A DNA stretch of 64,000 nucleotides from Epiperipatus broadwayi (taxonomy: Eukaryota; Onychophora; Udeonychophora; Euonychophora; Peripatidae): positions 29,469,010 through 29,533,009 of the forward strand of contig JAQFVV010012394.1 of NCBI GenBank assembly GCA_028023455.1, read 5' to 3'. The notes under the pieces were generated by a model. The model did not search any database, was not told where the DNA came from, and saw only the letters and a list, made by a program, of their open reading frames with translations. The position numbers and the translations under genes were made by a program. Below are positions 22,626-34,700 of the stretch, one piece after another. Position 1 is the stretch's first letter. The number at the start of each line of letters is the position of its first letter.

Positions 22626-24977
22626 TCAACCATTATCAATCCACTGCAGGATGAAGGTCTCTCCAAGTTTAATCCATCTTCTCCGATCTTTAGCTTCTCT
22701 TCTCCACATCACCCCTACACATTTTCTTATTTCATCCATCCATCTTACATGTGGTCTCCTTCTGGGTCTTTTACAATCTCTTGGAATCCAGTTTAAAATT
22801 TCAATTGTCCATCTATTATCATCTCTTCTAGCAATATGTCCAGCCCAACTCCACTTCAATCTTTTAATTTTTTCAATGAGGTCAGTAACACCTGTTTGTT
22901 CTCTTACCCATACATTGCGTTTTCGATCTCTTCTTGTTACTCCCAACATACATCTCTCCATACTTCTTTTAACATTTATCTTTAGTCCTACTTTCCTACT
23001 TTCATCTGATAACTCCTGCAACATTTCCTGCAGCTCGGAAGCATTATTTTCAAAAACAACTACATCATCTGCGAAATCTAAATGACTTAAATAATCTCCA
23101 TTTACTTTCACTCCTTTAGTTTCCCATTTTAATCCACAAAATACTTCTTGCAGCACTGCTGTAAAAAGTTTTGGAGATATGGAGTCACCTTGTCTTACAC
23201 CTTTCTCAATGTTGACTTTCCCAGTATCATTATGTAATCTAATTGCTGCTGTTGCATTTTTATAAATATTCTTTAAAATATGACAATATCCTGGATCTAT
23301 ACCTTGATGATCCAATGCTTTAATCACTGAAGAAATGTTTATAGAATCAAATGCCTTTTCATAATCTACAAATCCAAAACATAATGACAACTCATATTCA
23401 TTTGTCCTTTCTATAACTTCTCTCAATACTTGAATATGATCTACTGTACTAAAACCACTTTTAAATCCAGCTTGTTCTCTTGGTTGGTGAAAATCCAAGG
23501 TTCTCTGTAGACGAGTTGTAATTATCTTGGTAAAAATTTTATATAAAACTGATAAAAGGCTGATAGGTCTGTAATTTCTAATATCTTCTTTATCACCTTT
23601 TTTAAATATTAATATTATTACTGCATTCTTCCAATCATCTGGTACATCTTTATCATTTAGACATTTGGTATATAACTTTGCTAATATTTTTTCTGTTTCT
23701 TCACCTGCTTCTTTTAATATATCAATTATAATTCCATCATTACCTGGAGCCTTTCCTTTTTTCATACATTTAATTGCATTTCTCACTTCTTCATTTAAAA
23801 TTCTGGACAATTCGGAAGATGTAATAGATATAGGAGGTACTTGTTCTTTATTACTATATAATTCTTGATAAAAATCTTCTACCAATTTCATAATGTCATC
23901 CCTCTTTTTAGTAATAATTCCATCTTTTTTCCTTATTGCAGATATAAATTTCCTACCAATACCAAAATGTTGTTTTACATTCTTAAGACTTTTATTTTCT
24001 TCTACAGCTTTTCTTGCTAGTTCACAGTTATACTTTCTTATATCATTTTCAACTCTTTTCCGCACCATTTTACAAAATTCGAGATATTCAATTCTTTTTA
24101 ATGCATCATTCTTGCATATCTTCATATTCCTTCTTTTCTTCATAAGTTCTCTAGTCTCAGTAGAAATTTTATTAGTCAATTGCTGCTTTTTTCTACCAGC
24201 TATCTTTGTTGCAGTTTTTAAAAGTGTATCAGTTATTTTCATATTAATTTCATTCAAATCTGAATCATGTTCAAAATCTACTAATACTTGAAACCGATTT
24301 GTAAGTTCTAATTTAAATTCATTAGAATGTTTCTGAAGATTAGGAATATCAACTGTAAATATTGTTTTTCTTAATAATTTTTGTCTCTCTAGTTTTACAT
24401 TAACATGTATCTTACCCCTTACTAATCGATGATCACTTCCTGTGTTAAATTTATTAAGAACATTACAATCTTGAAATATGTATTTCCTGTTAGTCAAAAT
24501 ATAATCCAATTCTGCTGTACCTTCATTTGGATGCTTCCATGTCCATTTCCTTCTAACATTTTTCTCAAAAAAAGAATTCATAATATAAAGTTTTTCCTTC
24601 TCTGCAAACTCCACAAGTCTATGTCCTCTCTCATTTCTATTATCATAACCAAAATTACCTACAACACTTTCATCTTTCATTTGTTTACCAATTCTAGCAT
24701 TAAAATCTCCCATAACAATTTTAAAATGTTGTTTACTCTGATCAAAAGCCTTTTGTACATCCATATAAAAATCTTCTACTACTTCATCACTGTGAGAACT
24801 TGTTGGGGCATAAACCTGAATTATCTGCATTTGATATCTGCTATTAAGTTGTATAACTAATCTTGCCACTCTGTCTGATACACCATCAATCTCCACAATA
24901 TTTATCTTCCACTTTTTATTTATAATGAATCTTACTCCACTTGTATTTCCAATATTTGTGCCTTTATAATAGAGCAT
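22626..24977 (-). CDS. RTE-like endonuclease/reverse transcriptase, internally deleted, N-terminus cut by a stop
   Basis: The 783-codon frame encodes an APE-type endonuclease (GDFN at residues 90-93, SDHRLV at 181-186) and a reverse transcriptase (GKAPGNDGI from 408, NYRPISLL from 468, FVDYEKAFD from 536, [12 protein letters not shown] from 594, FADD at 635-638). A C-terminal domain follows ([19 protein letters not shown] about 704-722). The true start is upstream: the minus strand before 24977 reads GTYNCRSLSS and [10 protein letters not shown], which carries the endonuclease's catalytic Glu. That part is cut off by a TAG at 25055-25053 where the 63-kb copy has TAT. At residues 670/671 (about 22967) roughly 100 residues present in the 43.7-kb and 33.1-kb copies are missing without a frameshift. 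Proteins of this type are often mislabelled craniofacial development protein 2-like. It is not a host gene. Confidence 0.85.
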   Translation of the reverse strand: MLYYKGTNIGNTSGVRFIINKKWKINIVEIDGVSDRVARLVIQLNSRYQMQIIQVYAPTSSHSDEVVEDFYMDVQKAFDQSKQHFKIVMGDFNARIGKQMKDESVVGNFGYDNRNERGHRLVEFAEKEKLYIMNSFFEKNVRRKWTWKHPNEGTAELDYILTNRKYIFQDCNVLNKFNTGSDHRLVRGKIHVNVKLERQKLLRKTIFTVDIPNLQKHSNEFKLELTNRFQVLVDFEHDSDLNEINMKITDTLLKTATKIAGRKKQQLTNKISTETRELMKKRRNMKICKNDALKRIEYLEFCKMVRKRVENDIRKYNCELARKAVEENKSLKNVKQHFGIGRKFISAIRKKDGIITKKRDDIMKLVEDFYQELYSNKEQVPPISITSSELSRILNEEVRNAIKCMKKGKAPGNDGIIIDILKEAGEETEKILAKLYTKCLNDKDVPDDWKNAVIILIFKKGDKEDIRNYRPISLLSVLYKIFTKIITTRLQRTLDFHQPREQAGFKSGFSTVDHIQVLREVIERTNEYELSLCFGFVDYEKAFDSINISSVIKALDHQGIDPGYCHILKNIYKNATAAIRLHNDTGKVNIEKGVRQGDSISPKLFTAVLQEVFCGLKWETKGVKVNGDYLSHLDFADDVVVFENNASELQEMLQELSDESRKVGLKINVKRSMERCMLGVTRRDRKRNVWVREQTGVTDLIEKIKRLKWSWAGHIARRDDNRWTIEILNWIPRDCKRPRRRPHVRWMDEIRKCVGVMWRREAKDRRRWIKLGETFILQWIDNG

Positions 24978-25595
24978 ATGTCCACTTTTTAAATCAATTA
25001 TCTCTTCACCTTTTCTTCTAACTTCACAAAGTACAATAATATCCCATTTAATCTAAGAGAGTTCTTCTTCTAATTCTTGCAATCTTCCTTCACTTGAAAG
25101 TGATCTGCAGTTGTAAGTACCTAAATAAAAAGTCGTCATCAAATGGCAGCCTTGCGTCCACACTCCAGGATATTCTTAGCACCCTCCGCCTTCGGCCACC
25201 AACCGCTGCCTTGGTTGGTGACTTTACAGCCTCCTGGGATTAAGGGCCATGCTTTATTTTTGTCTGTCATAATTGTATATATGTTGGGAAAAATCTTTAT
25301 CATTTACACAAACATTCATTCTGCCTTATCAGGCACTGAGAAGAAAGACCATGGTGTTTCTTGATCTTAAACTCAGAGGTAAAAAGCCAATAAACTCACC
25401 ACACTGGCTAATGCATGTTGGTGAGCAGCCCATCCATGTTCATATACTATATGAATAATCACATAGTAATAACAGCTGCAACGACAAGAACGTATGGAGT
25501 GGACATTAGGAATTTGCCCTGCTCGGTTCCTTTAAGGCCTCCAAGAGGAATCAAAGGGTCTCCTTTCAGTTAATAGCAAAATCCTTTCTGCAGCC
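24978..25595 (-). other. RTE 5' leader and interrupted N-terminal coding part
   Basis: Collinear with 63072-63690 on the plus strand. It is GC-richer than its surroundings, which could reflect an internal promoter. About 25140-24978 is coding in the sister copy but carries a stop here. Confidence 0.75.
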
Positions 25596-25606
25596 TATGA
25601 CTGTAT

Positions 25607-26469
25607 ACATATATTTATATGCATTTAATCAATTCACTTTCTATACTTTTTAAAAAACTGCTGCATTTTAAGAATATATGGGTCCAATTAAAGTTTATAA
25701 TATAAGTCTAAATTTAAGGTTCTTTAGTGAATTGTAACAAAAATCCAATAAGCATTGCCAAATTATTATTCACAATGATCATATTTTATTACTTGATCAT
25801 AAATATTTTGTAGTTTCTGTATTTACCTTGGGTAGAAAACAGCCTATCATAAAAACATAACGTTCACTAAGCATGCTCATTTCTGAATTCTAAAAATATA
25901 GCCTTTTCTTTTTAAAAGGTTTATTAGCATTGGGATTCTCATAATAACCTTTTCTTATACTGTATATCATTAAATAAAGAGTTTTCATATATTTATAAAT
26001 AATTTTCTATTTCTTTTCTTTCTTCCTTCTTTCTTTTCTTCGTTTCTTTTATTTCAAGGATGCCCCATTCCTGATACTTAATTTATAGCTATTGGAAAAA
26101 AAAAACAATAAAATTTTGTTAACTAATGAGAAAGATGTAAATTTAATGCATATATTATATTTTTGTTATAAATATCTATTACTTTATTTTTTTACAATTC
26201 TCTGTCTAAGACTTATCTAGTACCAACTCCTAAGCCATATTTTTTCAACCACCATCAATAACAAGTATTATTTTTCCAAATGATAAAACTCCAAATATTT
26301 GAATTTTAACACAAGTGACAAGCCAAACTTTAATAACTATTTATAAACATGAAATTATTAAATTTTATATAACTTTAAATTTATTATTAAGTTCTCTACT
26401 CTTCCTACATTTATGCCATTCAGAGAAAACCATAGTAATCAATAAATATCAGAGTAATGATTGATACAT
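25607..26469. other. AT-rich stretch, no recognisable feature
   Basis: Contains a TTTC-rich pyrimidine tract at about 26010-26050. No gene seen. Confidence 0.4.
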
Positions 26470-27110
26470 TTTTTATCTACTGCTGGCCTATCCAAATACC
26501 TCTAGAACAGTTTCTAACTTATGACTTTCATCAGTGAAAACCTTTTTTCAATTTTTTGAACTGTACATTTTGACCTTTTGGTTCTAGTACACCTTTTCTT
26601 TAGAATCCATTTTTACTTTTTAATATACTATCAAGCTACAAGACTAAATTAAAAAAAAAAAATCTTGTTAATTTTTTCAAACCAAGTATATTTGCCTATT
26701 ATCATTATATAAATATAAAATTGATTTAGATTCTGTATATTATGATGTATTTAGATTTTTATAACCATAGGCACCTTTATTAATTGGCCAGAATTGGTAA
26801 AAAAATAATTAAGACATCATACAATAAAAACATCACATGACCTTAGCTTATACATTGCTATTTATAAGCAAATTCTTTTATTTCTACTATTTGTATAGAA
26901 TCTAGTAAAAATGCCAGATATTAGTGCTTAATATCCTTATCCAGTACTATCCTATTCCAATATCCTTAGATTAGTTTCTATCTTATGATTTTCATAAATG
27001 AAAAGTTTTCTGAATTTCTTTGAATAATGCTCATGTATCTTTTAGATCTAATGCTCTTTTCTTCCAGCAACTATTTTTTACTTTTTGTTATACTATCAAT
27101 TTACCAGTCC
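26470..27110 (-). repeat. Repeat R1, two diverged direct copies about 464 bp apart
   Basis: The ribozyme-side string TTTCTAACTTATGACTTTCA (26511) and TTTCTATCTTATGATTTTCA (26975) are in register, and the flanking sequence aligns on both sides. A third unit is suggested by the TTGGCCAGAATTGGTA and TACCAGAATTGGTAC pair at 26.78 and 27.22 kb. The first unit keeps a near-intact hammerhead core; the second has lost it. Confidence 0.6.
26490..26545 (-). ncRNA. Hammerhead-like motif, family R1, 26.5-kb copy
   Basis: On the minus strand CUGAUGA, then stem II AGU-CAUAA-GUU flanked by A and A, then GAAA. Stem III (ACUGUU) has lost the palindrome and stem I is weak (UUUUCA against UAGAGG). Probably an old, inactive copy, but its stem II differs in sequence from other copies while still pairing. 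Confidence 0.4.
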
Positions 27111-27329
27111 AAACTAAAACATTTTGTATTTTTCCATTCCAAGCCTATAATCTGAACTCAGTCCAGCTTCTATCTATTATGATGACCTTAGTTTTTAAAA
27201 ACATTGTCACCTTTATTCTTATACCAGAATTGGTACAAAATTAATATTACAATAGGTTCATAGTCCAAATGGATTATTCAAAACAAATTTCAATAACCTT
27301 CTCCATGATGAAACTCATAAGCTAGAAAT

Positions 27330-27400
27330 TAGGATATTTATAGGACAGCACTGGATAAAGATTTATTAAGCACTACCATATAATATCTGTTAATTATTAA
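27330..27400 (+). repeat. Inverted fragment of repeat R1
   Basis: GGACAGCACTGGATAAAG is the inverse of the CTTTATCCAGTACTATCC-like string near 26.93 kb, so this is a short inverted R1 piece. Confidence 0.4.
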
Positions 27401-30059
27401 AGTTTTCACAAGAGGGTATAAATTTAGAAAAAATAGGAAAATTTATAATAAGCTATCAATGTGTAAGCTAAGATTGTGTGACATGTTGGTCATGTGATGT
27501 ATTATAAATTTAACTTCAGATTTATTTAAAAATACATTTTGCATAATTTAAATTACATGCATGTTAAACAGCCATAATATTAAGGTTAGGAACTCACCAG
27601 TCCATAAACTAATCTAATACGTATTTACTTTTTTCACTCTTTTCATCAAAAACTTGAAATGTTATTTGAAATTGTTTCAAAGCTTTAGGTTATAGCAATT
27701 TTGTCAAATTTGAGAGGAATTCGTGAAATAAATACTGTATGTGATATAGTAATAATTATTAATTAATTTTTAGAACAAATAAAAAATGGCTGTTTATTTT
27801 ATAAATTAAATCATTCTTACAATAAAAAATGAAAAGAAACAAATAAATTCATTTCTATAACAATAAAGAAAATTATATCAACTTTGCTTATCATTACTAA
27901 TTTTTTGAAAGAATATAATTGCACCTATATAAAAACACTATCACATGCATGTGTAAATATCCTACGCTCTCCGCACCATTCTTTTTATTTTTTAAAAATC
28001 TTTGTTAATAATCTTATATTGCTTATGTGCTATCTGAGTTATATTTACATATCAAAAATTTATTTAATAGACTTCTGTATATTGATATAATTTACTATCT
28101 ATCCATATCTATAGTATCTTCCATAAAAAATGCTATAGGTCTCTCTCCAAGATATATAATTTTCTGAATCAATATGTTTGTTATGTAGTAACATGGTTTA
28201 GCTATTTGCAACAAAAATGTAATTTGCTAATGTTTTTAGATAAGGAGTTATGACATGAAATGTGGCATGTGTTTTATATTTTAATCCAAAATAAAACAAA
28301 TGCATTAATATTATACTTTGTTATCAATTGGGAAAACATTGCTACTGAATTGTTTAAAATGATTCATACCTGTGCATAGCAGTAAAACCATGAGTTACAA
28401 TAATGCTTTCAAGTGGTTTCTAAGATTTCATAATAGCAGTAAAAGCATTGAAGATGCTCCACATAGTTATCACATTTCATGTCAGAAATTGTGATCCATA
28501 TATGCTTTAACATTGTTATGATAAATAGTTAAACTATGTCACTTAACACATGTGTTGCATCATAGATGGTGTTGCAGAAAGCTTGGAGAGGAAACACACA
28601 ACATGTGAAACATAGAACATGTGAAATCATACATAATGACCAGGCCTGTTGAAATTTCTTTGAAATCACTACATTTTTGATGTTCCTGAAATTTTTAGAT
28701 TTTTTTAGGAATTTAAATATCAGAATAAAATATATGTGAACTTCATGATTTAAAAAAAATAGTAAATTACATTTATAGTTGGATGTACAAGCAAGTTATC
28801 TTCAGTGCTTTTTCATACAAAGTACATCCCAATGAGGAAGCTACCAGTTAATATTATTGCATGGAAATATTAATGAAGAAATTTTATGATAAAGTGTTAT
28901 TGAATGAAAAGAATGCATTAGTATTTTTATACTAACATAATGTATTAAAAAGCCAATATGTACAGGACTATATGATCATTGTGGATCTACAGCAAAAAAA
29001 AAAAAAACTCAAAGGAAGAATTCATTCCTCTTTATGCTGTTTAAGGAAAAGATGCATAATGACATCATTAGGGAGAAGTGGCAATGATTTCTTTCTTCAG
29101 TTTTATTGATTCGAATGAAAAAATTAATTTTAAGCTCACTTTGTCGCAACATTTTAAAACTACTAAATTTATTTATTCTGGCAATGCAATTCAAAGTATT
29201 CAAATGTCTCATGGAAAAGTGTTAGTGGACTGTGTGGACAGGTTCAATGTAAAGAGTGAAATTTGCATAATTATAATCATGATTCAAACAATAAGTCATA
29301 TTTTGGGAGTATCAGACTTTCTATTTGAATAGATGAAAGAGATTTTTTGGCCATTGAAAGGACAGTCAAAAGAATTTTAGCATTTGATGTACACACTTTA
29401 CCAGAAGATCTCAACAGATGAATGCCAAAATATAAGTATTGTAGCAGTGGTATTACAGAGGCCTAATTGCTTTGAATCAAAGACCTGACTTCCATTGCTC
29501 TCATGTAGAATGAAAAAAGAGTCACTATATCCCTCATTATTAAAGAAAATCCACATTCAGCTCACTACTACTCCCAGATGAGCATCCATGCATAGAATTA
29601 AATGCAAGAGGAATTTATTATTCTACCATACATCAGCAGTCATTTTATGTAAACCAAAAATCAGAAGAACACACATTCATTAAATTGATTTGGTTAGAAG
29701 CCAAATATAAATATTAAAAAAGTCAATGTGCATTTATTACTTTTCTAATCATACCTTGATCATTTGTGTTTGAAAACTTGAAGACAAAATCAGAATCAAG
29801 AATTTTTTCCTGTTGATTGACATTAGACATATGTATCATAGGAAAAATTTAATACTGGTTAGCAATTATATTTTTTAGAATTATTATTGTTTTGGATTTC
29901 TTTTATTATTTTGAAATTTTTTTAAAAAGAAATTTTCAAAATCATGATTAATTGTGTAGATAACCAATATGATATGTGATTTACCATAAAGGCATTTGTA
30001 CTTTTGAAGTCATTCATGTATTTGTTATATCAGTAGATTAGCTATAACCATAAAGACCC
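27401..30059. other. Long AT-rich stretch without a supported gene
   Basis: 28.6 kb holds close direct repeats of ACATGTGAAA. Short frames at 29.0-29.3 kb lie on both strands and carry no recognisable motif. I see no gene. Confidence 0.35.
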
Positions 30060-30325
30060 TTATTCCTATGTCACCATTTTCAACCTCTATTGAACCACAA
30101 CAGAAAAAAAGTACCTTCAAGTTTAATATGTTTTTTTCCCTTATCACAAGCTTTTCTTCTCCACAACACACCAGCAAACTTCTTTATTTTATCACTCCAT
30201 CTCACATGTGGTTCCCTTTTAGGTATTTACTAAATCTTTAAAATATTTTGGAATCCAATTTAAATTGTAACCTCTTCCACTATTATCATCTCTTCTAGCA
30301 ATATTTTCAATTATACATATATGTA
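30060..30325 (-). mobile_element. RTE-like element, 3' end fragment (old)
   Basis: The minus strand aligns with the last 260 bp of the 22.6-kb RTE (TCTCACATGTGGTTCCCTTT and TTGGAATCCAATTTAAA on plus). The start of the tail is more diverged than in other copies. Confidence 0.65.
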
Positions 30326-30577
30326 TTTGGTGGATATATGTAAATCTTCCACTCTCACACACATAAGAACTACATATTAATAAAACATCTAAAAAAATTA
30401 AATGACTCCAAAATGCATTTCATATTGAACTAGCACTCAAGAGTATGCCTAAGCCACTGAGTCTTATATATCTATAAATGACATCAAATTATCATTATTT
30501 AATACAGTTTTGTTACAGTTTACATGCTTAAATAACTAGGGTATATTAAATGTATGGCATACTGAATTTAATAATAA

Positions 30578-30735
30578 ATAACTTAGTCTATATGTAACTG
30601 AAATGAAAGTAGCTGTATTTTCCAATGAATTATGTAATATAAATAAACTATTAACAGACAGAAGAATACCATCTGTCCCTTTGGCATTTATGCTTAGTTT
30701 ACTTATGTAATTTTAAATGAGAGAGTGAATTTGAC
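30578..30735 (+). repeat. Local dispersed repeat, copy 1 of about 4
   Basis: CTATATGTAACTGAAATGAA through TTTTAAATGAGAGAGTGAA recurs in part at 31.10-31.16, 31.78-31.91 and 32.04-32.11 kb. It is intermingled with R2 copies and may be part of the same Penelope terminal region. Confidence 0.5.
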
Positions 30736-30771
30736 CTATATATATATATATATATTAAATCAACTCACACG

Positions 30772-30873
30772 GTTATTAAATTCACCACTGCCCTCTGTGA
30801 AATAAATATATAAATAAAATAGCCAGCCTCAGGGTTATGAAATTCATCATTGCCTTCTGTGAAATAAATATAT
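30772..30873 (+). repeat. Direct duplication, about 62-bp spacing
   Basis: GTTATTAAATTCACCACTGC and GTTATGAAATTCATCATTGC each precede CTCTGTGAAATAAATATA-like sequence, starting at about 30772 and 30834. Confidence 0.7.
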
Positions 30874-31169
30874 TGGAGCCCATATTTCAAAATAGTCACA
30901 TAACCATGTGCGATGATTTAATATTTGATATTTATTTATATACCATTAAGCAATGGGGTTATTTTCACATATATAGACACTAAGTTACTGTATATAGATT
31001 CGTTATTTAAATGTTCAGAGGATTAAAACCAAGCTTTAGTTTTAACAGCCTCCAAACATGCAATGAAAACTCAATTTAAAAATGTAATAATAAATATTCA
31101 TAACTTAGACTATATGTAACTGAAAGGGAAATAACTGAATTTTTCAATGAGTTATAAATAAATTGTTTC

Positions 31170-31330
31170 ATTTTGAATTACAAGTATCAAACCTACTCCA
31201 CCCACAACTTTGGCACCAATCATTCCCGATAAATGTAGTAATGAGTATCACTAATCATTTTTTAAACTAAATATTGTTTCTAGCCCAAATATGAATTTTA
31301 AGTCTCAGTTAAAGATGAATATGTCTGATT
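31170..31330 (-). repeat. Repeat R2 fragment, inverted
   Basis: CCACCCACAACTTTGGCACC and CTAGCCCAAATATGAATTTT are the inverse of the R2 body at 31.49-31.58 kb. Together with the next copy they form a divergent pair. No ribozyme core on this side. Confidence 0.6.
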
Positions 31331-31439
31331 TTTTAATTAAACCTAGAAAAAAATATACGGAGTGTGGTGTTGTTTAATACACTTATACAGATATTGCACA
31401 TAGGACAGATAAATGTGAACACCTCCATTCGTGTATGTT

Positions 31440-31740
31440 TATTCTAAAAAAAATCAGATACATTAATCTTTAATTGAGATTTAAAGTTTATAACTGGGCT
31501 AGAGACAATCTCTAGTTTAATAAATGATTTGTGATAATTATTACGGCATTTTATCTGGAGTGGTTGGTATTAAAGTTGTGGGTGGATTAAGTTTTGTAAC
31601 TCTTAATGACACACTTTACTATTGATAAATATAGTATATATTTACAATAAAAGATATATAACAGATGGTGAACTGGACTAACTGAAAATGCTAATTCAGT
31701 GTGAAATGCATCTTGGGGGTCATTTGTGTTTTATTGTATC
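31440..31740 (+). repeat. Repeat R2 with decayed hammerhead
   Basis: Contains GGGCTAGAGACAATCTCTAG, AAAGTTGTGGGTGG and a ribozyme region in the same order as at 18.9-19.16 kb. Confidence 0.6.
31671..31722 (+). ncRNA. Hammerhead motif, family R2, 31.7-kb copy (core mutated)
   Basis: CTGAAAA at 31682-31688 replaces CTGANGA (G8 lost); GAAA is kept at 31703-31706 and is followed by the palindrome ATGCAT and a C at the cleavage position. Expected to be inactive because of the G8 change. Confidence 0.5.
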
Positions 31741-32934
31741 TTTATTTATATGGCTTGAAAAAAATGTGTGGTGATTGTTTAATACATTTATGTCATAAAT
31801 AAACTATTAGAAGACAGAGTGATACCTTAGAATGATATCAATTGTTCTTTTAGCATTTTTTTATATTTACACTTAGTTTTTTTACGTAATTTTAAATGAG
31901 TGAATTCAATCTATTGATTATATATATGTATAGAATAAATTAAACAGAATATCCATTTAAATGTTCAGAGGATCAAGGCCGACTTTTACTTTTAGAACAA
32001 CCTCCAAACATGAAATGATAACTTCGTGTAATAAAGAGGTAATAAATACTTATAACTCTGACTATATTTAAATGAGACGGAAGTAAGTATATTTTCCAAT
32101 GAATTATTTTTTGTAATAATAAATTATAACAATGGTAACTGAAAATTTTATCTACTATTGTAAATCTAATTAAATTATTTTTATTAGGTAATTGTGTTTA
32201 TTAGAGTCAAATGGTTTAACAGTCGTAATTATTCATCTGTAAGCTTCATTCTTAGCTCTAGTTTAAATTTTTCTAATGAGAAACATTTTGAAATGAAGCA
32301 GATGCGAATAAATTCTGTTTTCAAAACCAATTATTGAGAGAATTGTACATGTTAAATAAATAAGGTTAAGAAGATCGTAATGTTTTTTTTTATCTTCTAA
32401 TGAAAAGTAATTCTTTTTTATTTTCAAACAAAAGAAAAAGTTGTCTTGATAAAAATGTTTGATTCAAAGATAGACTAAAGCATGTAAATAATTCTTTATT
32501 ACAACTCCTTTTTATCGAATAAACTGAAGTAGCAAAAAAAATTAAAAAGTACATGACGTAGTTAAAATTTTATCAGGAGTTAAAATAATAAGCGTAGTTA
32601 TCATTTTGAAATATTTTTTTAGTGTATTCCTTATCTTACCGCCATCAGATCACAATCATCTATCAACACCGGAAGTCTTACCACGCTCATATTTATGGGT
32701 ATTAAAAGAAAACACTGGAATCAAGGATAAGATACTATCCTCTAGATTTTTGTTTAATAATACATGGAGCCTACTAGTATGGCCCACAGACTCTACATGA
32801 ATTTTGGACCTGATATATCCACATTGTAGTGTATCGTAAAAGAAGTAGTCTGTGTTGCAACATGTCGGATTCTGCTAGAGGGGCATTGATTTCACAATAC
32901 ATGTATCCCAGCTGATAAGTTAGCATTATTGGGT

Positions 32935-33019
32935 CATTCTCTGCACTGGCAGGGGTGGGCAATACCAACTAAATAGTACGTATTTGCTCATATTTTAACC
33001 TGCTAGTGCAGAGAATGGA
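32935..33019. repeat. Hairpin, 19-bp arms
   Basis: CATTCTCTGCACTGGCAGG at 32935 is mirrored by CCTGCTAGTGCAGAGAATG at about 33001, with one mismatch. The loop is about 47 nt. Confidence 0.75.
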
Positions 33020-33117
33020 TTTTGCATACTTTTTCCAGACCAACACCAGCAATGGATGAGCCAACATTAACAAAGTGTTTTTATTATGCATCTGTACAAT
33101 TTTATAATGTCAATAAA

Positions 33118-33545
33118 TATATTTTTAAAAATAAAAATCTGAGACTTTGGACACTTAATAGAAGAGCAATACAGAGACTTCAGACCACTCAAATAAGTAT
33201 GGAGAGATGCATGTTGGGAGTAACAAGAAGAGACCGAAAACGCAATATATGGGTAAGAGAACAAACAGGTGTTACTGACCTCATTAAAAAAATTAAGAGA
33301 CTGAAATGGAGTTGGGCTGGACATATTGCTAGAATAGATGATAATAGATGAATAATTGAAATCTTAAACTGGATTCCAAGAGTTTGTAAAAGACCCAGAA
33401 AGGGACCACATATGAGATGGGTGGATGAAATAAGAAAGTGTGCAGGGCGATATGGAGAAGAAAAGCTAAAGATCAGAGTTAAGATGGATTGAACTTGGAG
33501 AGACCTTCATCCTGCAGTAGAGTGATAATGGTTGATGATGATGGA
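33118..33545 (+). mobile_element. RTE-like element, 3' end fragment
   Basis: The plus strand reads [36 protein letters not shown] and [18 protein letters not shown], closely matching and extending the C-terminal domain of the 22.6-kb copy. It then has a stop and a frameshift after RKCAG. It ends ATAATGGTTGATGATGATGG, the RTE tail. It retains part of the segment deleted from the 22.6-kb copy. Confidence 0.85.
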
Positions 33546-33679
33546 TATAAAAGTAAATATCAGCACTAGTTAGCTTACGGCATGACTGGTATTGAAGATG
33601 ATAGTTATTTTGTAATGTAAGTGTATTAAACAATCTCCACCCATCACACCTTTTCAAATCATATGAATAAAGGTACAAT

Positions 33680-33970
33680 AAAAGGCAAATGACCTTCAAG
33701 ACGAATTTTGTTTTAAACCAACACTTATCAGTGGGCTTATGTCACTATCATATATATCTTTATTATATGTGAATATTTATTAATAGTAAATCGCTATATT
33801 TTGAATTACAAGTGTCAAACTTATTCCACCCACAACTTTTACACCATTCAGTCTAGATAAATACAATAATGATTATCACTAATCATTTATTAAATTAGAG
33901 ATTATATCTAGCCCAGATATAAATTTTAAATTTCAGTTAAAGATTAATATATCAGATTATCCATAATGGA
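33680..33970 (-). repeat. Repeat R2, inverted copy with decayed hammerhead
   Basis: The minus strand has the R2 body (inverse of CCACCCACAACTTTTACACC). Further down, CUGAUAA, GUGUUGGUUU and an AAAA in place of GAAA line up with the 40.2-kb ribozyme copy. Both core elements are mutated. Confidence 0.55.
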
Positions 33971-34599
33971 AGCTCTAATTATTATTTATTTATGTATTAC
34001 TTTACTGAAAGTTATAGAACTAAGTTCAATGCTTTGTTTTAATATATATTACAGTGTTTCATAGACAATGAAAGAGATATTGAATTGTATCTCTCTCAGC
34101 GTTTATGTAAACAAAGGTTGTTAGTGGGCTATTGGTAAAGCTCCATCTAGTGATCATAAAATGTAAGCTAAGAGCAAGTTACAAAAATACAACTTGTTTT
34201 ATTTATCATATATATATATGTATGTATAATAGTAACATGCTGGGGCTATATATTTAACTTCATTTAAAAATGGAGTTCCCATTTATAAAATAATTTGCCA
34301 TATACACACATATGTGCAAAGATAATTTCAGGCTGTTATGATGAATAATGGAATATTCATTAAATGTGAAGTCTAATGAACAGCAATCAATTCATTCCTG
34401 TAGAACGGGATTTAGCTCATCAAAAGCTTAGTCTTGTTCTAATACAAACAACAAGCTTATTGCATTGAAAGAAAGTTTGCTATTGTTTACAATATAAAAA
34501 ATCTTTATTGTCATCTATCACTGTTTTTCAGATTTACTAAGTTATAAATTAAATGATATATTAGATATATTTTAGCTGTTTATGCATATAAACTTGAAC

Positions 34600-34700
34600 G
34601 GAATAAATGTCATATATAAATATGTGGGAAATTAGAATTTGGGCCAACTGAAGAGCACTGGATCAGTGTGAAATGCGTATTGAGATCATTTATCATTTTG
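34600..34700 (+). ncRNA. Hammerhead motif, family R2, 34.65-kb copy
   Basis: Core CTGAAGA at 34648-34654 (fits CUGANGA) and GAAA at 34670-34673. Stem II is GCACU/AGUGU around loop GGAUC, a different sequence from the 19.1-kb copy but still paired. The cleavage-side sequence GCGTATTGAGATCAT parallels GCATCTTGGGATCAT of other copies. Stem I is weak here. Confidence 0.6.

Larger units (their letters stand above)
22601..25606 (-). mobile_element. Complete RTE-like non-LTR retrotransposon insertion with 11-bp target duplications
   Basis: The element occupies 22612-25595 on the minus strand, about 2.98 kb. TATGACTGTAT lies at both 22601-22611 and 25596-25606, an exact 11-bp target-site duplication. 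The 5' end (GGCTGCAGAAAGGA) matches the second copy starting at 63072. The 3' end is a (GATGAT)n-type tail, as in RTE elements. It has an approximately 450-bp GC-richer 5' leader and one long frame for endonuclease plus reverse transcriptase. One stop and one in-frame deletion (see the coding entry) make it non-autonomous. The clean duplication and low divergence suggest recent insertion. Confidence 0.9.

Noticed and set aside
22651-24860. Plus-strand frames of 67-144 codons across 22.6-24.9 kb
   Set aside because: They are antisense shadows of the RTE coding sequence on the minus strand.
25143-25458. Plus-strand frames of 61-73 codons at 25.1-25.5 kb as host exons
   Set aside because: The region is the RTE 5' leader, shown by collinearity with 63.07-63.55 kb.
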